Source of the DNA: Clostridium sp. CAG:492
GTDB taxonomy: Bacteria > Bacillota > Clostridia > TANB77 > CAG-508
Length of the DNA: 64,000 nucleotides
Direction of reading: 5' to 3'
Assembly: GCA_000434335.1 (NCBI GenBank)
Contig: FR878314.1
Location: 21,169-85,168 of the forward strand
Notes under the pieces: model-generated
What the model saw: the letters and a program-made list of their open reading frames with translations, nothing else
Told to the model about the DNA's origin: nothing
The model's database searches: none
Program-made: the position numbers and the translations under genes
Shown: piece after piece, positions 24,407 through 33,889 of the stretch
How the letters are laid out: each line of letters starts with the position of its first letter
Position numbering within the stretch: position 1 is the first letter of the stretch

Positions 24407-26545
24407 ATGTTTAAATGTTATGAAACAGAATTAGCTGGAAGAAAATTAACAATTGAAACTGGAAAAATTGCAGAGCTTGCAAATGGAAGTGTTATGGTAA
24501 GATATGGAGATACTGTAGTAATGGTAAATGTTACAGCATCAAAAGAGCCAAGAGAAGGAATTGACTTTTTCCCATTATCAGTAGATTATGAAGAAAAACT
24601 ATATGCTGTAGGAAAAATACCAGGAAGTTTTACAAAAAGAGAAGGAAAACCTGCAGATAAAGCTATATTAACATCGAGGGCAATAGATAGACCAATAAGA
24701 CCATTATTCCCAAAAGATTTCAGAAATGATGTATGTGTAGTAGCAACAGTATTATCTGTAGAGCAAGATAACTCACCAGAGGTTTGTGCAATGATAGGAA
24801 CAGCAGCAGCACTTGCAATATCAGACATTCCATTTGGAGGACCAACAGCAGCTGTTAATGTAGGATATGTAGATGACAAAATAGTAATAAATCCAACAGA
24901 AAAGCAAAGAGAACACAGTAGATTACGTTTAACTGTAGCTGGAACACAAGAAAAAATAACAATGATTGAGGCCGGAGCAGATGAAATACCAAATAGCACA
25001 ATGTTACAAGCAATAAAAGATGCTCATGTTGAAATAAAAAAATTATGTGATTTTATATCAAAGATACAAGCAGAAATAGGAAAACCAAAATTTGAATATC
25101 AATCATTTGCAACAGATAAAGATGTATATGAAGAAATAAAATCAAACTTCAAAGAAAGAATGTACAAAGATGTTCAAGAAGTTGATAAAACTGTAAGAGA
25201 TACAAATATAGAAAAAATAACTGAAGATATAACAAATTATTTTATAGAAAAATATGGAGAAGAATCAGCAGAAGAAAAGAAATCTGATATTGCAAATAGT
25301 GTTCATGATCTAGAAAAAGAATGTGTAAGAGAAATGATACTAGAAGAGCATAAAAGACCAGATGGTAGAAAAATAGATGAAATAAGACCACTATCTTGTG
25401 AAGTTGGAGTATTACCACGAGTACACGGAAGTGCTATCTTTACAAGAGGTCAAACACAAGTAATGTCAATAGTAACTTTAGGAATGAAAAGTGAAGAGCA
25501 ATTATTAGATGGATTAGATGAAGAAACAGGAAAAAGATATATGCATCAATATAACTTCCCATCATATAGTGTTGGAGAAGCAAGACCATCAAGAGGACCA
25601 GGAAGAAGAGAAATTGGCCATGGAGCATTAGCTGAAAAAGCATTAGTTCCAGTAATTCCATCAGAAGAAGAATTCCCATATGCAATAAGAGTTGTATCAG
25701 AAGTATTAAGCTCAAATGGTTCAACATCACAAGCTAGTATATGTGGAAGTACATTAGCTTTAATGGATGCAGGTGTTCCAATTAAAAAGCCAGTAGCTGG
25801 AATATCAACAGGATTAGTAACAGACAAAAATGATCCAAATAGATATGTAATGTTAACAGATATTCAAGGTATTGAAGATTTCTTTGGAGATATGGACTTT
25901 AAAGTAGGTGGAACAAAAGATGGTATAACTGCTATACAAGTTGACATTAAAATAGATGGATTAACATATGATATAATAGAACAAGCTTTTGAAAGAACAG
26001 AAAAAGCAAGAATGTATATATTAAATGACATAATGTTACCACAAATAGCAGAGCCACGTGCAGAAATTTCAAAATATGCTCCAAAAATAATAACAACAAA
26101 AATTAGTGTAGACAAAATAAAAGATGTAATTGGAACAGGTGGAAAAGTTATAAACAAAATAATTGCTGAAACAAATGTAAAAATAGACATTGAAGAAGAT
26201 GGTTCTGTATGTGTATATTCTAATGATTCAAAAAATGCAGAAACAGCAATGAAAATGATAAAAGATATAGCAAGAGAAATAGAAGCAGGAGAAATTTATG
26301 ATGGTGTTGTAACAAAAATAATGCCATTCGGAGCATTTGTTGATTTAGGTGGAGGAAAAGAAGGATTACTTCATATTTCAAAAATATCAAGTAAAAGAGT
26401 AGAAAAAGTAGAAGATGTATTAGCAATTGGAGACGAAATAAGAGTAAAAGTATCTGAAATTGATTCTCAAGGAAGAGTAAATTTAACAATGAAAGACCTA
26501 GAATCTACAGCTCAAAATAAAGACGAAAACAAAGAAGAAAAATAA
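24407..26545 (+). CDS. pnp: Polyribonucleotide nucleotidyltransferase (PNPase)
   Basis: PNPase degrades RNA phosphorolytically from the 3' end. The 712-residue protein has two RNase PH domains (ELAGRKLTIETGKIA at the start; RPDGRKIDEIRPLSCEVGVLPRVHGSAIFTRGQTQ in the second), the GGFxxRSRGPGRREIGHG-like segment EARPSRGPGRREIGHGALAE, KVGGTKDGITAIQVDIK, then KH (ISVDKIKDVIGTGGKVINKI) and S1 (YDGVVTKIMPFGAFVDLGGGKEGLLHIS) domains. It has a strong AAAGGAGAG ribosome site and its own terminator. Confidence 0.98.
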   Translation: MFKCYETELAGRKLTIETGKIAELANGSVMVRYGDTVVMVNVTASKEPREGIDFFPLSVDYEEKLYAVGKIPGSFTKREGKPADKAILTSRAIDRPIRPLFPKDFRNDVCVVATVLSVEQDNSPEVCAMIGTAAALAISDIPFGGPTAAVNVGYVDDKIVINPTEKQREHSRLRLTVAGTQEKITMIEAGADEIPNSTMLQAIKDAHVEIKKLCDFISKIQAEIGKPKFEYQSFATDKDVYEEIKSNFKERMYKDVQEVDKTVRDTNIEKITEDITNYFIEKYGEESAEEKKSDIANSVHDLEKECVREMILEEHKRPDGRKIDEIRPLSCEVGVLPRVHGSAIFTRGQTQVMSIVTLGMKSEEQLLDGLDEETGKRYMHQYNFPSYSVGEARPSRGPGRREIGHGALAEKALVPVIPSEEEFPYAIRVVSEVLSSNGSTSQASICGSTLALMDAGVPIKKPVAGISTGLVTDKNDPNRYVMLTDIQGIEDFFGDMDFKVGGTKDGITAIQVDIKIDGLTYDIIEQAFERTEKARMYILNDIMLPQIAEPRAEISKYAPKIITTKISVDKIKDVIGTGGKVINKIIAETNVKIDIEEDGSVCVYSNDSKNAETAMKMIKDIAREIEAGEIYDGVVTKIMPFGAFVDLGGGKEGLLHISKISSKRVEKVEDVLAIGDEIRVKVSEIDSQGRVNLTMKDLESTAQNKDENKEEK

Positions 26546-26555
26546 TAAAATAAAA

Positions 26556-26596
26556 GCAAAAACAATAGTATATTTTAGTATACTATTGTTTTTGAA
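26556..26596 (+). terminator. Terminator after pnp
   Basis: CAAAAACAATAGTATA pairs perfectly with TATACTATTGTTTTTG around a short loop. Confidence 0.85.
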
Positions 26597-26663
26597 AATA
26601 ATCAAAAAATAAGGGGCTTTTTTGTGAATTATTTGTGAAAATATAAAAAAAAGTAACAAAATG

Positions 26664-26692
26664 TTGAAAAAAAGAATATAAGTAAGTATAAT
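26664..26692 (+). promoter_or_regulatory. Promoter for the membrane GT2 gene
   Basis: TTGAAA (26664-26669) and TATAAT (26687-26692) with a 17-bp spacer lie 30 bp before the ATG. Confidence 0.6.
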
Positions 26693-26722
26693 ATATATGA
26701 ATTTAAAATTAAGGAGTAAAAG

Positions 26723-27949
26723 ATGGAATATTTATATATAATACAACAGGCACTTATTTGGATTGTAACTATATATTGGTTATATCAATTCATAATTAGT
26801 TTGTGCTCTTTTGTTAAAATTAAAGAAAAACCTTTAAAAGAAGATAAACAACACAGATTCATGACAATAATACCAGCTCATAATGAAGAAAAAGTTGTAG
26901 TAAATTTAATAGAAAGTTTAAAAAAATTAGACTATCCAAAAGATTTATACGACATATATGTAATTGCAGATAACTGCACAGACAAAACAGCAGAAGTTGC
27001 AAAAAAAGCAGGAGCAATAGTATATGAAAGATTTGATGAAGCTCATAAAACAAAAGGTCATGCTCTTCAATGGTTTTTAGCTCAAAAAATTGAAGAAGAT
27101 GCACCATATGATGCATTTTGTATATTTGATGCTGATAATATAGTAGATGAAAATTTCTTAAAAGTAATGAATAAAAAATTGTGTCAAGGAGAAGAAGTTG
27201 TTCAAGGATATAAAGACATAAAAAATCCATCAGACAGTTGGGTATCTGCAGGATATGCAATATTCTATTGGACAATGCATAGATTTTATCATTTAGCAAG
27301 ATATAATATAGGTCTTTCACCTTTAATGAATGGAACAGGTTTTATGGTAAAATTTGATGTAATAAAACCTCAAGGATGGAACACAAAAACATTAACAGAA
27401 GATATAGAGTTTTCATTAAAAAGAATTATAGAAGGTAAAAAATTGGGTTGGGCAAGAGATGCAATAGTATATGATGAGCAACCAGTAGGATTTAAACAAT
27501 CATGGACACAAAGATCAAGATGGACAGTAGGACATATGCAATGCCTAAAAGAATATACAAAACCATTAGCTGAAGCTGTAGTAAAAAATAAAACAGTAAT
27601 GAATTTTGACGGTTTATTATATATGTTAGGAACAACACCAATGTTAATATTAACTTTAGTATTAGTAATAGTAAACATAGTGTTATTTGCAACAGGAGCA
27701 ATGACAGGATTAGACTTTACAATACAAATGTTAAAATATATTATACCAACATTATTAGTATTACCATTTATGGGATTAGTAGTATTATACTTAGAAAAAA
27801 AGCCAATAAAACCAATGATAAAAGGATTATTAACATATCCAATTTTCATGGGATCATGGTTATTAATAAATATAAAATGTCTATTCAAAAGAGACACAGA
27901 ATGGAAGAAAATAGACCATGTTGATGATAAGAAAATAGAAGACCTTTAA
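26723..27949 (+). CDS. Processive-type membrane glycosyltransferase, family 2
   Basis: This 408-residue protein has one N-terminal membrane helix, a cytosolic GT-A domain and three C-terminal membrane helices. Motifs are IIPAHNEEKVV, VIADNCTDKT, FDADNIVDENFL (metal-binding DxD), NGTGFMV, TEDIEFSLKR (catalytic TED) and SWTQRSRWTVGHMQ, the Q(R)xRW motif of processive polymer synthases such as cellulose, hyaluronan and poly-GlcNAc synthases. It probably makes or extends a surface polysaccharide. It is monocistronic with a good promoter. The sugar is unknown. Confidence 0.9.
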   Translation: MEYLYIIQQALIWIVTIYWLYQFIISLCSFVKIKEKPLKEDKQHRFMTIIPAHNEEKVVVNLIESLKKLDYPKDLYDIYVIADNCTDKTAEVAKKAGAIVYERFDEAHKTKGHALQWFLAQKIEEDAPYDAFCIFDADNIVDENFLKVMNKKLCQGEEVVQGYKDIKNPSDSWVSAGYAIFYWTMHRFYHLARYNIGLSPLMNGTGFMVKFDVIKPQGWNTKTLTEDIEFSLKRIIEGKKLGWARDAIVYDEQPVGFKQSWTQRSRWTVGHMQCLKEYTKPLAEAVVKNKTVMNFDGLLYMLGTTPMLILTLVLVIVNIVLFATGAMTGLDFTIQMLKYIIPTLLVLPFMGLVVLYLEKKPIKPMIKGLLTYPIFMGSWLLINIKCLFKRDTEWKKIDHVDDKKIEDL

Positions 27950-27998
27950 ACTAAAAAATTATAGACAATGTAAAAAATAAGGTTGTCATAAAATATAT

Positions 27999-28042
27999 TA
28001 AGCAGAATTGTTAAATTGTTATTTAATGATTTTGCTTTTTTT
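27999..28042 (+). terminator. Probable terminator after the GT2 gene
   Basis: AAGCAGAAT (28000-28008) pairs with ATTTTGCTT (28029-28037), including one G-U, followed by a T tract. Confidence 0.5.
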
Positions 28043-28207
28043 ATTGTAATATTAATTAAGCCTTTAAAATACTATTCTAGTCTATTTTATAATGTGAATA
28101 AATCATAGAATTATCAATTTGTAGATATGAAAAAATTTAAAAAACCCCTTTTTCTTTGTAAACAATAATGATATAATACATACAAATGTTTTAGGAGGAA
28201 TAAAATT

Positions 28208-29047
28208 ATGTTCGAAACAATAAGAGTTTATGCTTTTGTTGGACCATCAGGAACAGGAAAGAGCTATAGAGCTCAAATGGTTGCGGGTGAAAATAATATT
28301 AAATACATAATAGATGACGGATTACTTGTAAATGACAATGAAGTAGTTGCTGGTACATCAGCGAAAAAAGCACCAACTAAAATAGAAACAATAAGGCATG
28401 CTCTTTTTATTAATGAAGACGAAAAAAATGTGATTGTTGAAGCTATAAAAAAATATAAGCCAGAATCTATTTTAATATTAGGAACATCAGATGGAATGGT
28501 ATCAAAAATTGCTCAAAATTTAGAATTACCACCAATAAGTAAAACTATTTATATATCAGATGTTGCAACAGAAGAAGAAATGCAAAAAGCTAGAAGAATT
28601 CGTGTAACACAAGGTAAACATGTTATACCAGTGCCTACATTTGAAATAAAAAAAGATTTTTCAGGATTTTTATTAGATCCTTTGCAAATATTTAAAATGA
28701 AAGGTGGAGGTCAAGATCCATATATTGCGGAAAAATCAATAATAAGACCTACATTTAGTTATTTAGGAAATTTTACAATTTCAGATACAGTATTTAGACA
28801 AATAATACAAATGTTAGTAAAAAAGGAAAAAGACATAGTTAAAATTTCAAAAATAAGAATAGATAAATATGGTGAAGGAATGTCAATTTATATGCAATCT
28901 ATAGTAAAATATGGTTGTAATATAGAAGAATGTCATAAAAAGTTTCAAAACAAGGTAAAAAAGGAAATTGAAAGATTGACATCAATGAATGTTCAAAAAA
29001 TAGAAATCTTAGTAAAATCTATAATAATGGATGAAACCAATAACTAA
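28208..29047 (+). CDS. P-loop protein fused to an Asp23/Gls24-like domain
   Basis: The first ~190 residues contain a Walker A motif FVGPSGTGKSYRAQM (res. ~11-25), IIDDGLLVN, a lysine-rich loop (AGTSAKKAPTKIETIRHALF) and ESILILGTSDGMV. This suggests a kinase-like or ATPase fold, although I see no clear Walker B. Residues ~195-275 (FTISDTVFRQIIQMLVKKEK...MSIYMQSIVKYGCNIEECHKKFQNKVKKEIERLT..VQKIEILVKSI) follow the Asp23/Gls24 envelope-stress domain pattern. It sits just upstream of cmk-plsC. The function of the combination is unknown; a role in cell-envelope stress or membrane-lipid control is a guess. Confidence 0.72.
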   Translation: MFETIRVYAFVGPSGTGKSYRAQMVAGENNIKYIIDDGLLVNDNEVVAGTSAKKAPTKIETIRHALFINEDEKNVIVEAIKKYKPESILILGTSDGMVSKIAQNLELPPISKTIYISDVATEEEMQKARRIRVTQGKHVIPVPTFEIKKDFSGFLLDPLQIFKMKGGGQDPYIAEKSIIRPTFSYLGNFTISDTVFRQIIQMLVKKEKDIVKISKIRIDKYGEGMSIYMQSIVKYGCNIEECHKKFQNKVKKEIERLTSMNVQKIEILVKSIIMDETNN

Positions 29048-29087
29048 TCAAGCTATTGGTTCAATTATAATACAAGGAGGAGTAAAA

Positions 29088-30395
29088 ATGTCATTTGTAG
29101 TTGCAATAGATGGACCTGCAGGAAGCGGAAAGGGAAGTATAACAGAAATAGTAGCCAAAAAATTAGGCTTAGAATGTATAGACACAGGAGCTATGTATAG
29201 ATGTGTAACATTAGATATGATAAATAAAAATATTAAATTAGATGAATTAGATAAAATAAAAGATCTATTGAACAATATAGATATAAATTTAGATGAAGAA
29301 AACAAAAAAGTATTTTTAAATGGAGAAGATGTTACTGAGAAAATAAGAAGTATGGAAGTAACTAAACTTGTGTCAAAGGTTTCAAGTATAAAAGAAGTAA
29401 GACTTAAACTTGTAGATTTGCAAAGAGCAATAGCTAAAAATAAAGACATAATAATGGAAGGTAGAGATATAACAACAGTTGTATTTCCAAAAGCAGATGT
29501 AAAAATTTATTTAGATGCAGATGTAGAAGAAAGAGCAAAGAGAAGATTTAAACAAAATCAGCAAAAAAATATAGAGTCAACATATGAAGAAGTATTACAA
29601 AATATGAAAAATCGCGATGAAAATGACAAAAATAAAGAATTTGGTGCATTAAAAGTTGCAGAAGATGCAATAGTGATTGATTCAACAAATATGACAATAA
29701 AACAAGTTACTAAAAAAATTGTAAAATTAATAAAAGATACTAAAAAAGAGCAAAGACTTGAACAAAAAGTTTATGAAGAAACACCAGATACAGCTGTTAA
29801 AAGATTTAGATTAAAGCTTACTAAAGTTATAGTATATAATGTATTTTATAAATTAGTATATAGAATAAAAAAAGTTGATGAAAAAAACCTACCTGATGAA
29901 GGAGCATATATATTATGTGCAAATCATGTAAATATGTTAGATGCTCTTGCTGTTGTTTGTGGATGTAAGAGAAAAGTTAGATTTATATGTAAAGAAAGTA
30001 TGTTCAGAAACAAAGCCTTGGGATGGGCTCTTAAACTATCAGATACGATACCAATAAATAGAGAAAAAAATGATATTGAAGCAATGAAAAGATCTTTAAA
30101 AGCATTGAAAAATGGCGAAGTATTAGGAGTATTTCCAGAGGGGACAAGAAAAGGTATGGCAAAAAATTTAAAGGCAAAAAGTGGAGCTGCATTCTTTTCT
30201 TTAAAAACAGGAACAAAGGTAATTCCAATGGGAATTCAAGGTTCATTTAAACCATTTACGAAAGTAAAATTAGTTTTTGGAGAGCCACTAGATTTTTCAG
30301 AATACTACGGCAAAGAAAAAGATAAAGAAGCCTTAGAAAAAGTAACTAATATTATTATGGATAATATAGTTATGTTGACAAATAAAGATAAATAA
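29088..30395 (+). CDS. cmk-plsC: Bifunctional cytidylate kinase / PlsC-type acyltransferase
   Basis: The start is ATG 29088, with AAGGAGGAG 7 bp upstream. Residues 1-220 are cytidylate kinase: VAIDGPAGSGKGSITEIVAKKL (P-loop), DTGAMYRCVT, MEGRDITTVVFPKADVKIYLDA and RAKRRF lid. Residues ~245-430 are a 1-acyl-glycerol-3-phosphate acyltransferase, with catalytic NHVNMLD (HX4D), VFPEGTRKG and SGAAFFSLKTGTKVIPMGI. In many Clostridia cmk, plsC and rpsA are separate consecutive genes; here the first two are joined in one 435-residue protein and the S1 gene follows 37 bp later. CMP phosphorylation and phosphatidic acid synthesis both feed phospholipid (CDP-DAG) production. Confidence 0.92.
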   Translation: MSFVVAIDGPAGSGKGSITEIVAKKLGLECIDTGAMYRCVTLDMINKNIKLDELDKIKDLLNNIDINLDEENKKVFLNGEDVTEKIRSMEVTKLVSKVSSIKEVRLKLVDLQRAIAKNKDIIMEGRDITTVVFPKADVKIYLDADVEERAKRRFKQNQQKNIESTYEEVLQNMKNRDENDKNKEFGALKVAEDAIVIDSTNMTIKQVTKKIVKLIKDTKKEQRLEQKVYEETPDTAVKRFRLKLTKVIVYNVFYKLVYRIKKVDEKNLPDEGAYILCANHVNMLDALAVVCGCKRKVRFICKESMFRNKALGWALKLSDTIPINREKNDIEAMKRSLKALKNGEVLGVFPEGTRKGMAKNLKAKSGAAFFSLKTGTKVIPMGIQGSFKPFTKVKLVFGEPLDFSEYYGKEKDKEALEKVTNIIMDNIVMLTNKDK

Positions 30396-30432
30396 TATAT
30401 AATAAAAAAATGTTAAGGTAGGTAAGAAATTT

Positions 30433-31650
30433 ATGGAAAAAATTAATGAAAATATTACATTTGAAGAATTATTAAATCAAACTTTAAAAGAAATTAAAGT
30501 TGGTCAAACTGTTACAGGAACAGTAATTGAAATAACACCTAAAAATGAAGTGTTTATAGATATTGGATATAAAGCTGATGGAATAATTCCAGCAAACGAA
30601 TACATTTTAAATGCTGGTGAAACAGTACAAGAAAAATTTAAATTAGGTGACAGGGTAACTGCTGTTATTGTAAAATTAAATGATGGATTAGGTAATGTAT
30701 TATTATCATATAACAGAGCAAGAAGAGAAATTGATAAAAAAGAATTTGAAAGCAAAGTAAATAATAATACAATATTTAAAGCTATAGTTTCAGAAGTAAA
30801 TGAAAAAGGATTAATAACAAACTTTAATACAATAAAAATATTTATACCATTATCATTATCTGGAATAAATAGAAACGAAGATCCACATACATATAAAGGA
30901 AAAGAAGTAAAATTCAAAGTAATAGAGTATAATCCAAAAACAAATAGAATAATAGGATCAATAAAACAAATAGCTGATGAAGAAAAGAAAGCGAAACTTG
31001 ATGAATTCTGGAATAATGTAGAAGTTGGAAAAATGTATACAGGAACAGTAACAAGTTTAAGTGAATATGGTGCTTTTGTTGATATAAACGGAGTAGTTCA
31101 AGGATTATTACATATATCAGAAATGACATGGGAAAGAGATAAAAAACCAAAAGATATATTAGAAGTTGGACAAGAAATAAAAGTTAAAGTAAAAGAAGTT
31201 GATAAAGAAAATAAAAGATTAAAATTAATTTATGACAAAAAAGGTCCAGATCCTTGGGAAAAAGTAGAAGAAAAGTATAAAGTATCAGATGTAATTCCAG
31301 TTAAAGTACTACACTTTGTTCCATTTGGTGCATTTGTAAAAATAGAAAAAGGTATAGAAGGTTTAATTCATATATCACAAATATGTGAAAGAAGAATTGC
31401 AAAACCTGAAGATGCATTAAAAATAGGACAAAAAGTAAATGCAAAAATAATTAGCATAGATAAAGAAAACAAAAAAATAGAATTATCAATAAGAGAAATA
31501 GAAGGCACAAGCCAAGATACAGACTTAATGGTAAATGAAGAAAAATCAGTAGCAGTACAAGATGAAGAAAAAGGAATGACAACAACTAAAGAAACAGAAA
31601 AATCAATGATAAATACAGATAACAACAAAGAAATAATAACAAAAGATTAA
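30433..31650 (+). CDS. rpsA: S1 RNA-binding protein (ribosomal S1-like)
   Basis: This 405-residue protein contains four S1 (OB-fold) repeats. They start near VGQTVTGTVIEITPKNEVFIDIG (res. ~18), NNTIFKAIVSEVNEKGLITNF (~112), VGKMYTGTVTSLSEYGAFVDINGVVQGLLHIS (~196) and DVIPVKVLHFVPFGAFVKIEKGIEGLIHIS (~285). A long acidic and Thr-rich tail follows. Repeat 2 is divergent. Gram-positive S1 homologues are shorter than the six-repeat E. coli S1 and may help translation initiation or mRNA handling. Its position right after cmk-plsC is the standard Clostridial context. The ribosome site is weak (AAGGTAGG). Confidence 0.9.
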   Translation: MEKINENITFEELLNQTLKEIKVGQTVTGTVIEITPKNEVFIDIGYKADGIIPANEYILNAGETVQEKFKLGDRVTAVIVKLNDGLGNVLLSYNRARREIDKKEFESKVNNNTIFKAIVSEVNEKGLITNFNTIKIFIPLSLSGINRNEDPHTYKGKEVKFKVIEYNPKTNRIIGSIKQIADEEKKAKLDEFWNNVEVGKMYTGTVTSLSEYGAFVDINGVVQGLLHISEMTWERDKKPKDILEVGQEIKVKVKEVDKENKRLKLIYDKKGPDPWEKVEEKYKVSDVIPVKVLHFVPFGAFVKIEKGIEGLIHISQICERRIAKPEDALKIGQKVNAKIISIDKENKKIELSIREIEGTSQDTDLMVNEEKSVAVQDEEKGMTTTKETEKSMINTDNNKEIITKD

Positions 31651-31673
31651 TGCAATAAAAATTGCATGCAAAT

Positions 31674-31712
31674 AAATGGCAGACATTAAAATTCTATGTC
31701 TGCCATCAAAAT
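31674..31712 (+). terminator. Hairpin between the S1 gene and typA
   Basis: TGGCAGACAT (31678-31687) pairs with ATGTCTGCCA, followed by a loose T-rich stretch. It is probably a terminator or processing site. Confidence 0.6.
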
Positions 31713-31755
31713 GATTTTTGATAAATAAAAAATGAATATAAAAGGAGTAATAAAA

Positions 31756-33570
31756 ATGAATAATAAAAACATAAGAAACATAGCTATTATAGCACACGTT
31801 GACCACGGAAAAACTACATTAGTAGATGCTTTATTAAAACAAAGTCATGTATTTAGAGCAAATGAACAAGTTGCAGAAAGAGTAATGGATTCAAATGATA
31901 TTGAAAAAGAAAGAGGAATAACAATTCTTTCAAAAAATACATCTGTTATGTATAATGATATAAAAATAAACATAGTAGATACACCAGGACATGCTGACTT
32001 TGGAGGAGAAGTTGAACGTGTTTTAAAAACCGTTGATGGTGTTTTGTTATTAGTAGATGCTTTTGAAGGACCAATGCCTCAAACTCGTGAAGTTCTAAAA
32101 AAATCACTAGCATTAAATTTAAAACCAATAGTTGTAATTAATAAAATAGATAGACCAGGAGCAAATCCTTTAAAAGTTGTTGATCAAGTATTAGAATTAT
32201 TTATTGAATTAAATGCATCTGATGAACAATTAGATTTCCCTGTAATTTACGCATCAGCTAAAAATGGAATTGCAAAAATGCATTTAGATGATGAATCTGA
32301 TAATGTTCATTGTATTTTTGATACTATAATAAATACAATAGAACCACCAAAATGCGATATGGATGGAACAGCTCAAATGTTAGTTTCAAATATTGATTAT
32401 GATGATTATTTAGGTAGAATTGCTGTTGGAAGAATCGAAAGGGGAACAATAAAAAACGGTATGGCAATTTCTATATGCAAAGGTGAAAAAGTTGTTCAAG
32501 GTAAAATTGCTAAATTATTTACTTATATGGGACTTAAAAAAGTTGAAGTTGATGAAGTAAAAGCTGGTGATATAGTAGCATTATCTGGAATTGCAGATGT
32601 TAATATAGGTGATACAATATGTGATATAGATCACCCAGAAAAAATTCCTTTTGTTGATATTGATGAACCAACAGTTTCTATGACATTTAGTGTAAACAAT
32701 GGACCTTTAGCTGGAAAAGAAGGACAATTTATAACATCAAGACATATTAGAGACAGATTATTTAAAGAGCTAGAAAGAAATGTAAGTCTACGTGTTAAAG
32801 AAACAGATTCAGCTGATAGCTTCGAAGTATGTGGACGTGGAGAACTTCATTTATCAGTATTAATTGAAACAATGAGAAGAGAAGGATTTGAATTATTAGT
32901 ATCTCGTCCAAAAGTTATTTTCAAAGAAATAGATGGTGTAAAATGCGAACCAATTGAAAAATTAGTTTGTAATGTACCTGATGATGCAATTGGAACTGTA
33001 ATTGAAAAATTAGGAAGACGTAAAGCTGAAATGAATAATATGGAACCAGCAGAAGCTGGACATACAAAACTAGAATTTGATATACCAGCAAGAGGTTTAA
33101 TTGGATATAGAACAGAATTCTTAACAGATACAAAAGGTGTAGGAACAATGAATAGTGTATTTGATAGATATGAACCTTACAAAGGAGAAATATCATCAAG
33201 AACAAGAGGTGTTTTAGTAGCATTTGAACCAGGTGTATCTGTAACATACGGATTATACAATGCACAAGAAAGAGGAGAATTACTAATAGGACCAGGTGTT
33301 GAAGTATATGAAGGAATGATAGTTGGAATAAATTCAAGAAATGAAGATATTGCAATAAATGTATGTAAAGAAAAACATTTAACAAACACAAGAGCTTCAG
33401 GATCAGATGATGCACTTCGTTTAGTTCCACCACTACAAATGTCACTAGAAAAAGCAATTGAATTTATAGCAGAAGACGAATTAGTTGAAGTTACTCCAAA
33501 GAATATTAGATTAAGAAAAGTAATATTAGATAGCAAAACTCGTGAAAGAGAAGCTAGAAGGGGAAAATAG
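31756..33570 (+). CDS. typA: Translational GTPase TypA/BipA
   Basis: The start is ATG 31756, with AAAGGAG 9 bp upstream. The 604-residue protein has GTPase motifs [15 protein letters not shown] (G1), RGITI (G2), [16 protein letters not shown] (G3), NKIDRPGA (G4) and SAKNG (G5). EF-Tu-like domain 2, EF-G-like domains III and V ([16 protein letters not shown]), and the BipA-specific C-terminal domain ending [13 protein letters not shown] follow. It assists ribosome assembly and stress translation. A disrupted small gene starts 2 bp after its stop. Confidence 0.97.
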   Translation: MNNKNIRNIAIIAHVDHGKTTLVDALLKQSHVFRANEQVAERVMDSNDIEKERGITILSKNTSVMYNDIKINIVDTPGHADFGGEVERVLKTVDGVLLLVDAFEGPMPQTREVLKKSLALNLKPIVVINKIDRPGANPLKVVDQVLELFIELNASDEQLDFPVIYASAKNGIAKMHLDDESDNVHCIFDTIINTIEPPKCDMDGTAQMLVSNIDYDDYLGRIAVGRIERGTIKNGMAISICKGEKVVQGKIAKLFTYMGLKKVEVDEVKAGDIVALSGIADVNIGDTICDIDHPEKIPFVDIDEPTVSMTFSVNNGPLAGKEGQFITSRHIRDRLFKELERNVSLRVKETDSADSFEVCGRGELHLSVLIETMRREGFELLVSRPKVIFKEIDGVKCEPIEKLVCNVPDDAIGTVIEKLGRRKAEMNNMEPAEAGHTKLEFDIPARGLIGYRTEFLTDTKGVGTMNSVFDRYEPYKGEISSRTRGVLVAFEPGVSVTYGLYNAQERGELLIGPGVEVYEGMIVGINSRNEDIAINVCKEKHLTNTRASGSDDALRLVPPLQMSLEKAIEFIAEDELVEVTPKNIRLRKVILDSKTREREARRGK

Positions 33571-33571
33571 T

Positions 33572-33886
33572 ATGGCAAGAGTAAGAAAAAATAATGCTGA
33601 AGACTTTAGAGCAGTTCGTGGAATATCAAGAAAACCAGGTATTTAAAATGGTATCACAACAACAATAATAAATCAGCGAAAACAGTTAGAAAGAGCTGAA
33701 AAGAGATCCACTGTATTAAAATATGCAACTGAATGCTTAAAAAAAGGAGAAGACAAAGAAAAGGTTCGTATAAAATCAAGATTATATGCTATTAAATTAA
33801 ACATAAATCCAGAGTCTATAACAGATGCTACAATGGAAATGTTATTAAATAAAATTCAATCACAAAGAGAAAATAAAGAAAGATAA
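33572..33886 (+). pseudogene. 104-codon small gene interrupted by one in-frame TAA
   Basis: A single frame runs from ATG 33572 (MARVRKNNAEDFRAVRGISR then KPGI) through a TAA at 33644-33646. It continues as NGITTTTIINQRKQLERAEK and KYATECLKKGEDKEKVRIKS up to a TAA at 33884. GAAGG (33557-33561) and AGGGG (33559-33563) lie 10-12 bp before the ATG. No other frame is open, and the C-terminal part looks protein-like. A nonsense mutation, a sequencing error or stop read-through would each explain it. The family is not recognised. Confidence 0.5.
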
Positions 33887-33889
33887 ATT

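Noticed and set aside
33644..33646. In-frame TAA after typA and TAA at 59367 as evidence for a recoded stop codon
   Set aside because: TAA ends most intact genes in the window, so general TAA reassignment is impossible; local mutation or error is simpler.
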